Shown here one piece after another: positions 35,647 to 41,908 of a DNA stretch of 41,908 nt. The stretch is taken from NCBI RefSeq assembly GCF_003862485.1, contig NZ_RRCM01000004.1:1-41908 (forward strand), written 5' to 3'. The DNA is from Lachnoanaerobaculum orale. GTDB lineage: Bacteria; Bacillota; Clostridia; Lachnospirales; Lachnospiraceae. A program made the position numbers and the translations under genes. The notes under the pieces are model-generated. The model worked only from the letters and a program-made list of their open reading frames with translations. It did not search any database and was not told the DNA's origin. Each line of letters starts with the position of its first letter. Position 1 is the first letter of the stretch.

Positions 35647-35901
35647 TTAACAGCTTCTTAATAGTGTACGTACATTCTGCATAGAGAAAAGTTCCTCTTC
35701 AGTTCTTACAATAGTAAAAGGATTTCCATCTATTTCGCAATCATATAAATCATCCAATGGTGTTTCGTGCTTTTTACCGATACTGATATTTTCCTTTTTT
35801 AAAATGCTTTGTAATTTTATCAGCTCTTCTTCCACCGAAATTCTCTCGTAATTCTGAAAATAAATCCTGTTTTTATCGTTTTTAAGTAAAAATGCTTTCA
35901 T
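35647..35901 (-). CDS. Small hypothetical protein, 84 aa
   Basis: Alpha/beta composition: MKAFLLKNDKNRIYFQNYER, a helix with SVEEELIKLQSILKKENI, and a strand-rich end (GNPFTIVRTEEELF). GGAGG is present but 13 nt upstream of the ATG, so translation may be weak. No family recognised; a small cytoplasmic immunity-like fold is possible but unproven. Confidence 0.55.
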   Translation of the reverse strand: MKAFLLKNDKNRIYFQNYERISVEEELIKLQSILKKENISIGKKHETPLDDLYDCEIDGNPFTIVRTEEELFSMQNVRTLLRSC

Positions 35902-35926
35902 TATGATATACCACCCTCCGTAAGAA

Positions 35927-36118
35927 TTACTTTACCACCATATTGTCATCCCACTCGACGATTTCAAACATATCAGGAGGATACAAATAATCGTCACCTG
36001 AATCATCTATAATTCTATACCAACCACGTTCTATAGATAGAACATCATAAATCTTATTATTTGTTAATACCAAATAATCTGTTTTACCAATCCATTTAAC
36101 CTTCATTTCTTTATTCAA
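35927..36118 (-). CDS. Small SH3-like hypothetical protein, 63 aa
   Basis: Reads MKVKWIGKTDYLVLTNNKIY..VLSIERGWYRIIDDSGDDYLYPP..FEIVE, a pattern seen in many firmicute hypothetical proteins of this length (beta-barrel, all strands). I keep the TTG start at 36118 because AAAGG lies 5 nt before it; the internal ATG (MKVKW) is the family's usual start and remains possible. Function unknown. Confidence 0.6.
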   Translation of the reverse strand: MNKEMKVKWIGKTDYLVLTNNKIYDVLSIERGWYRIIDDSGDDYLYPPDMFEIVEWDDNMVVK

Positions 36119-36158
36119 ATCACCCTTTATTTACAAAGCTCACGATCAGGTATATAAC

Positions 36159-36383
36159 CTACCTCCATCTCATTTTTTTCGGATATTCTCCATCTTTTGG
36201 TTTAGGGTATAGCTCTGTAAATATTCCTTTTTCGTATCCAATACTATGTGGTAGCTTTGGATATAAACTATCTAAATGATCTATAATCTCTCTGTCTCTA
36301 AAATTTAAACTTTTAAATTCCCCTCTCCTTGCATTCCACTCTTCATAGGTTTTCAACTTCATAAACTCATCTCTTAAACTCAA
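36159..36383 (-). CDS. Small hypothetical protein, 74 aa (paralogue of 35125)
   Basis: Starts MSLRDEFMKLKTYEEWNARR, matching the paralogue at 35125 over most of its length. The TTG start at 36383 is supported by AAGGAG 7 nt upstream and by alignment with the paralogue's ATG. About 250 nt downstream of the orphan small RNA terminator on the same strand, so it would be the first gene read if that terminator were overridden. Confidence 0.62.
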   Translation of the reverse strand: MSLRDEFMKLKTYEEWNARRGEFKSLNFRDREIIDHLDSLYPKLPHSIGYEKGIFTELYPKPKDGEYPKKMRWR

Positions 36384-36633
36384 AACACAACTCCTTCAAT
36401 CAATTTCTTGCTTTGACGGACATATACCTAAAATTTATCATCAACTTAAATTCATTCTGACATTTACATCCATTATATCATCTATTCATAGACTTTCAAA
36501 CAATGCTTTCTTAACCTTCAACTCGTTCTTTGCTTTGATTACATTTAATAAAAATATATTACTACAGTAATAAGGCTATACAGCTCTACCATATTGATTG
36601 TTCATTATTCTAAATAATTAAAACTTTACATAA
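36384..36633. other. Gene-free region between the small RNA and the 74-aa gene
   Basis: About 250 nt of AT-rich sequence with no Shine-Dalgarno-supported frame. Either a leader of the 74-aa gene or decayed DNA. Confidence 0.35.
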
Positions 36634-36661
36634 CAAAAAAGACACCTATATCAAGTGTCTC
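36634..36661 (-). terminator. Intrinsic terminator of the orphan small RNA
   Basis: On the minus strand AGACAC-TTGATATAG-GTGTCT followed by TTTTTTGTT. Confidence 0.88.
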
Positions 36662-36748
36662 TAAACTTCCATTTTTATAGGAAAGTAAGTCGGAGTTGCA
36701 CCGGCCTTTTCCCCGTAGGGCTGTATACCTCCTATACGATTACCTTCC
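36634..36748 (-). ncRNA. Orphan aptamer-like small RNA (possible riboswitch with terminator)
   Basis: About 115 nt, bounded by a promoter (36755-36783) and an intrinsic terminator. The first ~69 nt (36680-36748) fold into a junction closed by GGAAgGTAAtCG / CGacTTACtTTCC, with three inner hairpins: GTATA-GGAGG-TATAC, CCC-TAC-GGG and CGG-TGCAACT-CCG. An aptamer-like domain followed at once by a terminator is the riboswitch layout. The segment GGGGAA..CCGGTGCAACTCCG recalls the cobalamin-riboswitch core, but the rest of that fold is missing. No known class assigned. The GGAGG held in a loop could also mimic a Shine-Dalgarno or titrate a regulator. Confidence 0.6.
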
Positions 36749-36754
36749 GATTGT

Positions 36755-36783
36755 ATTGTCACATATCTTCGGGAATTTGTCAA
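36755..36783 (-). promoter_or_regulatory. Promoter of the orphan small RNA
   Basis: On the minus strand TTGACA (36778-36783), 17-bp spacer, GACAAT (36755-36760) preceded by TGT, an extended -10. The predicted start, about 36748, is exactly the first base of the closing stem. Confidence 0.75.
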
Positions 36784-36866
36784 TTAGCCTACACTTGAAT
36801 CAATTTAGCATGATACCGGATAATTCATTTAAAAGTTGTATTCTCATCAGTTTATGTGATTAAATT

Positions 36867-37061
36867 TCAATCTTCATATATGCCTCTAGCTGCCAATTCT
36901 GCATACCTCCTATCGCTTTCATCCGTATACTCTACAAATCTCTTAGTTCCATGTTCCTTAATAAAATCTCTCCAGTCCGGAAGCACATCTAAAGGTAAAT
37001 TTATGTATTCTGAATACAGTATTGCCTCTTCCTCTCTATACCATTTTGGCTCTTCTCTCAC
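36867..37061 (-). CDS. Small hypothetical protein, 64 aa
   Basis: Acidic, Trp/Tyr-rich: starts MREEPKWYREEEAILYSEYI and ends TDESDRRYAELAARGIYED. GTG start at 37061 with AAAGGAGG 10 nt upstream. The carboxyl SDRRYAELAARGIYED is helical. No family recognised. It lies between the Lsm-like gene and the orphan small RNA, same strand. Confidence 0.58.
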   Translation of the reverse strand: MREEPKWYREEEAILYSEYINLPLDVLPDWRDFIKEHGTKRFVEYTDESDRRYAELAARGIYED

Positions 37062-37139
37062 TTATGCTCATCCTCCTTTAGTAATAAATTAAAAACGGAT
37101 CTAAACTGTACCGACAGAGGACTTTATTGCTATAAATAA

Positions 37140-37343
37140 TTATATTTCCTCTATTGATTTTATTTCAGATTCGTCTAACTCTATTCCTGCTCGTGCAGCC
37201 CTGCTTGGAATTATTCCAATGCTGTCAAAATATGGTTCTCCATTTTCTTCTGCTGTACAAAACATGTCAACATAACCGACTATGATCTCACCGTAGTTGG
37301 TCTCAACCCTTACATATTTAAACAAATACTTTTCTAAATCCAT
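37140..37343 (-). CDS. Small Sm/Lsm-like barrel protein, 67 aa
   Basis: Reads MDLEKYLFKYVRVETNYGEI..GYVDMF and ends LDESEIKSIEEI, the strand pattern of a small Sm-like barrel (K-Y-V-R-V, then G-x-I-x-x-G-Y-V, then I..I-E-E-I). Such proteins are common in Lachnospiraceae as single hypothetical genes; RNA binding is possible, not shown. ATG 37343 is preceded by GGGAGGAACG. An in-frame extension upstream has no Shine-Dalgarno. First of the small minus-strand gene array, 165 nt after the rrn/tRNA terminator. Confidence 0.62.
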   Translation of the reverse strand: MDLEKYLFKYVRVETNYGEIIVGYVDMFCTAEENGEPYFDSIGIIPSRAARAGIELDESEIKSIEEI

Positions 37344-37507
37344 TCGTTCCTCCCGGCCGGAACTGCATGAGTTCTCTTCTTTGAATAATGAATAACAAAT
37401 CCACGGTTGCAAAAAAGTTGCATTATGATTTTTAAAGACCTAATTTTGCCCTAAAGTTGCATTTATTTTTCGCTTACTCTGCTCACTTTTATATACCTTG
37501 AAATACA
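37344..37507. other. Gene-free gap with a short direct repeat
   Basis: Holds two copies of AAAGTTGCATT (37414-37424 and 37453-37463), and the upstream region of the Lsm-like gene. No clear promoter. Confidence 0.35.
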
Positions 37508-37552
37508 CAAAAAAAGGCTCAAAGCCTTGTAAATCAAAGCTTTGAGCCTTTT
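37508..37552 (-). terminator. Terminator of the rRNA/tRNA operon
   Basis: On the minus strand AAGGCTCAAAGC-loop-GCTTTGAGCCTT then TTTTTGTG: a 12-bp stem and U-run, about 10 nt after tRNA-Lys. Confidence 0.92.
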
Positions 37553-37560
37553 CACACTGA

Positions 37561-37633
37561 TGAGACACCCGGGACTCGAACCCGGGACAACTTGATTAAA
37601 AGTCAAGTGCTCTACCACCTGAGCTAGTATCCC
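37561..37633 (-). tRNA. tRNA-Lys (TTT)
   Basis: 73 nt, cloverleaf complete. The anticodon loop CTTTTAA lies in the stem ACTTGA/TCAAGT, with GGTTCGAGTCC in the T arm. Last tRNA of the operon. Confidence 0.95.
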
Positions 37634-37646
37634 ATAAAAGAATAAA

Positions 37647-37719
<73 letters not shown>

Positions 37720-37723
37720 ATAA

Positions 37724-37797
37724 TTGCGGGGACAGGATTTGAACCTGCGACCTCCGGGTTATGAGCCCGACGAGCTTCCAGACTGCTCTACCCCGCG
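37724..37797 (-). tRNA. Initiator tRNA-fMet (CAT)
   Basis: The 5' CGCGGGG pairs with CCCCGC leaving C1 opposite A72, the initiator hallmark. The anticodon stem has GGG/CCC around CTCATAA. 74 nt without CCA. Confidence 0.95.
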
Positions 37798-37846
37798 ACA
37801 ACAATATTCAGAATAAAACTCACTCTTAAAAAGAGTGACTGAATAA

Positions 37847-37928
37847 TGGGGGAAGGTGGATTCGAACCACCGAAAGCAGTGCTAGCAGATTTACAGTCTG
37901 TCCCCTTTGGCCTCTCGGGAATTCCCCC
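37847..37928 (-). tRNA. tRNA-Tyr (GTA)
   Basis: 82 nt with a long variable arm (class II). Acceptor GGGGGAA/TTCCCCC, anticodon loop CTGTAAA, discriminator A. Confidence 0.95.
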
Positions 37929-37969
37929 ATAACTTTATTAAGTTCTTTACCTTTACTCCTAAGAGTAAA

Positions 37970-38042
37970 AGCCGATAATCGGACTCGAACCGATAACCTG
38001 CTGATTACAAATCAGCTGCTCTGCCAATTGAGCCATATCGGC
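37970..38042 (-). tRNA. tRNA-Thr (TGT)
   Basis: Acceptor GCCGATA/TATCGGC, anticodon loop TTTGTAA, T arm GGTTCGAGTCC. Confidence 0.95.
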
Positions 38043-38104
38043 ATGTGCAATATATTATCATAAAAGAAATATATTGTCAATACCATCTTTCAAAGAAAGA
38101 TAAA

Positions 38105-38177
38105 TGGGACCTACAGGGCTCGAACCTGTGACCCTCTGCTTGTAAGGCAGATGCTCTCCCAGCTGAGCTAAGATCCC
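38105..38177 (-). tRNA. tRNA-Val (TAC)
   Basis: Acceptor GGGATCT/AGGTCCC, anticodon loop CTTACAA in CTGC/GCAG, T arm GGTTCGAGCCC, discriminator A. Confidence 0.95.
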
Positions 38178-38213
38178 ATATTTAAAACTTAAAGGCTGGA
38201 ATTCTTTAAGTAA

Positions 38214-38287
38214 CGACCCGAATCGGACTCGAACCGACGACCTCCGCCGTGACAGGGCGGCGCTCTAACCAACTGAGCCATCGGGCC
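38214..38287 (-). tRNA. tRNA-Asp (GTC)
   Basis: Acceptor GGCCCGA/TCGGGTC, discriminator G (usual for Asp), anticodon loop CTGTCAC in CGCC/GGCG. First tRNA after the 23S gene. Confidence 0.95.
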
Positions 38288-38363
38288 ATATTTAAATTAA
38301 GAAGAAAATGTATCTTCAAAACTGCCTACCAAGTTCCGAGCTATTATAAATTTTTCCTATCTT

Positions 38364-41250
<2,887 letters not shown>

Positions 41251-41455
41251 TCTTAAATCTTTTAGATTTAGTGTTTTGTATGACACTAGCGTGTATCATA
41301 CACTATGTTTAAAAATTTATTTTTTGTTATTAAATATCAATCACTTTAAAGTAATTGATACCTCGGATGTCTAATTATAAAATATTTATATAATTTCTCG
41401 TTTGGTATGCAGTTTTCAAGGTACATTTATAGTTAAAGCTTTCAAGCTTTAACTA

Positions 41456-41528
41456 TGGAGATGGAGAGATTCGAACTCTTGACCCCCTGCTTGCAAGGCA
41501 GGTGCTCTCCCAACTGAGCTACACCCCC
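41456..41528 (-). tRNA. tRNA-Ala (TGC)
   Basis: In the spacer between 5S and 23S. Anticodon loop CTTGCAA in CTGC/GCAG, acceptor GGGGGTG paired to CATCTCC, D arm TAGCTCAGTTGGGAGAGC. The only tRNA inside the rRNA gene block. Confidence 0.95.
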
Positions 41529-41534
41529 ATAAAT

Positions 41535-41647
41535 TGGCATCCACCTACTCTCCCATACCGTCTCCAGTATAGTACCATCGGCCGACCAGGTCTTAACCAT
41601 CGTGTTCGGAATGGGAACGGGTGTATCCCCTAGACGCATCGACACCA
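41535..41647 (-). rRNA. 5S rRNA
   Basis: About 113 nt. The reverse complement contains CCCGTTCCCATTCCGAACAC and the ends pair (TGGTGTC.. with ..GGATGCCA-type helix). It lies upstream of 23S, immediately before tRNA-Ala. Confidence 0.93.

Positions 41648-41908
<261 letters not shown>

Noticed and set aside
36680-36748. Cobalamin riboswitch
   Set aside because: Only the GGGGAA..GGTGCAACTCC core is similar. The conserved downstream GCCACTG/CCGC element and the kissing-loop arm are missing, and the whole fold is under 70 nt.
37411-37466. CRISPR or integration-site repeat
   Set aside because: Only two short (11-nt) direct copies with irregular spacing, no cas genes, no integrase.

Overview
The window looks like a complete assembly contig from a low-G+C anaerobic firmicute of the family Lachnospiraceae. 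It is bounded on both sides by 16S rRNA sequence in the same (minus) orientation: 16S 5' end at 1-34, 16S 3' end at 41818-41908. Evidence for the placement is the AT-rich sequence, a CIRCE-controlled hrcA-grpE-dnaK-dnaJ operon, cell-wall-binding-repeat proteins, a long-form tryptophanase and Lachnospiraceae-type small proteins. An indole-producing oral genus such as Lachnoanaerobaculum would fit, but that is inference.

Layout. (1) 35-627: rrn promoters and leader on the minus strand, divergent from (2) a compact plus-strand housekeeping cluster: holA, xpt, yfcE, a THUMP rRNA methyltransferase, rdgB and a second metallophosphoesterase, closed by a terminator at 5008-5040. (3) 5079-6722: secreted cell-wall-binding-repeat protein. 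(4) 6723-7790: about 1 kb without a convincing gene, holding a candidate large structured RNA with its own promoter. (5) 7831-14277: surface-polysaccharide operon (rfbC, ABC-2 permease, Wzt-like ATPase, multi-domain glycosyltransferase) from one strong promoter. (6) 14410-19232: class I heat-shock operon under CIRCE. (7) 19311-23675: tryptophan catabolism: tryptophanase plus an NSS-family transporter, and a divergent YheO/DauR-like regulator. (8) 23791-25150: a second wall-binding-repeat protein, a 38-residue peptide and a membrane protein.

(9) 25357-32225: a seven-gene minus-strand locus: NarL-type histidine kinase and response regulator, two proteins with SipW-type signal peptides, a SipW-type (Ser/His) signal peptidase with a large membrane extension, a DUF5305 protein, and an abundant-looking TasA-like SipW-type protein. 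The genes are tightly packed or overlapping as far as DUF5305. This reads as a self-contained, signal-controlled system for making and processing a surface or biofilm matrix protein. (10) 32565-35063: DUF2974 alpha/beta-hydrolase, a third wall-binding-repeat protein, and a decayed second copy of the DUF2974 3' end with its terminator. (11) 35125-37343: an array of seven small minus-strand genes, two of them paralogues, interrupted by an orphan aptamer-like small RNA with promoter and terminator. (12) 37508-41908: rRNA operon with the unusual order 16S-5S-tRNA-Ala-23S, followed by seven tRNA genes (Asp, Val, Thr, Tyr, fMet, Phe, Lys) and a terminator.

The most noteworthy items are the SipW/TasA-like locus with its own two-component system, the two unassigned structured RNAs (7085-7584 and 36634-36748), the non-canonical rrn order, and the footprint of a duplicated DUF2974 gene next to the small-gene array.
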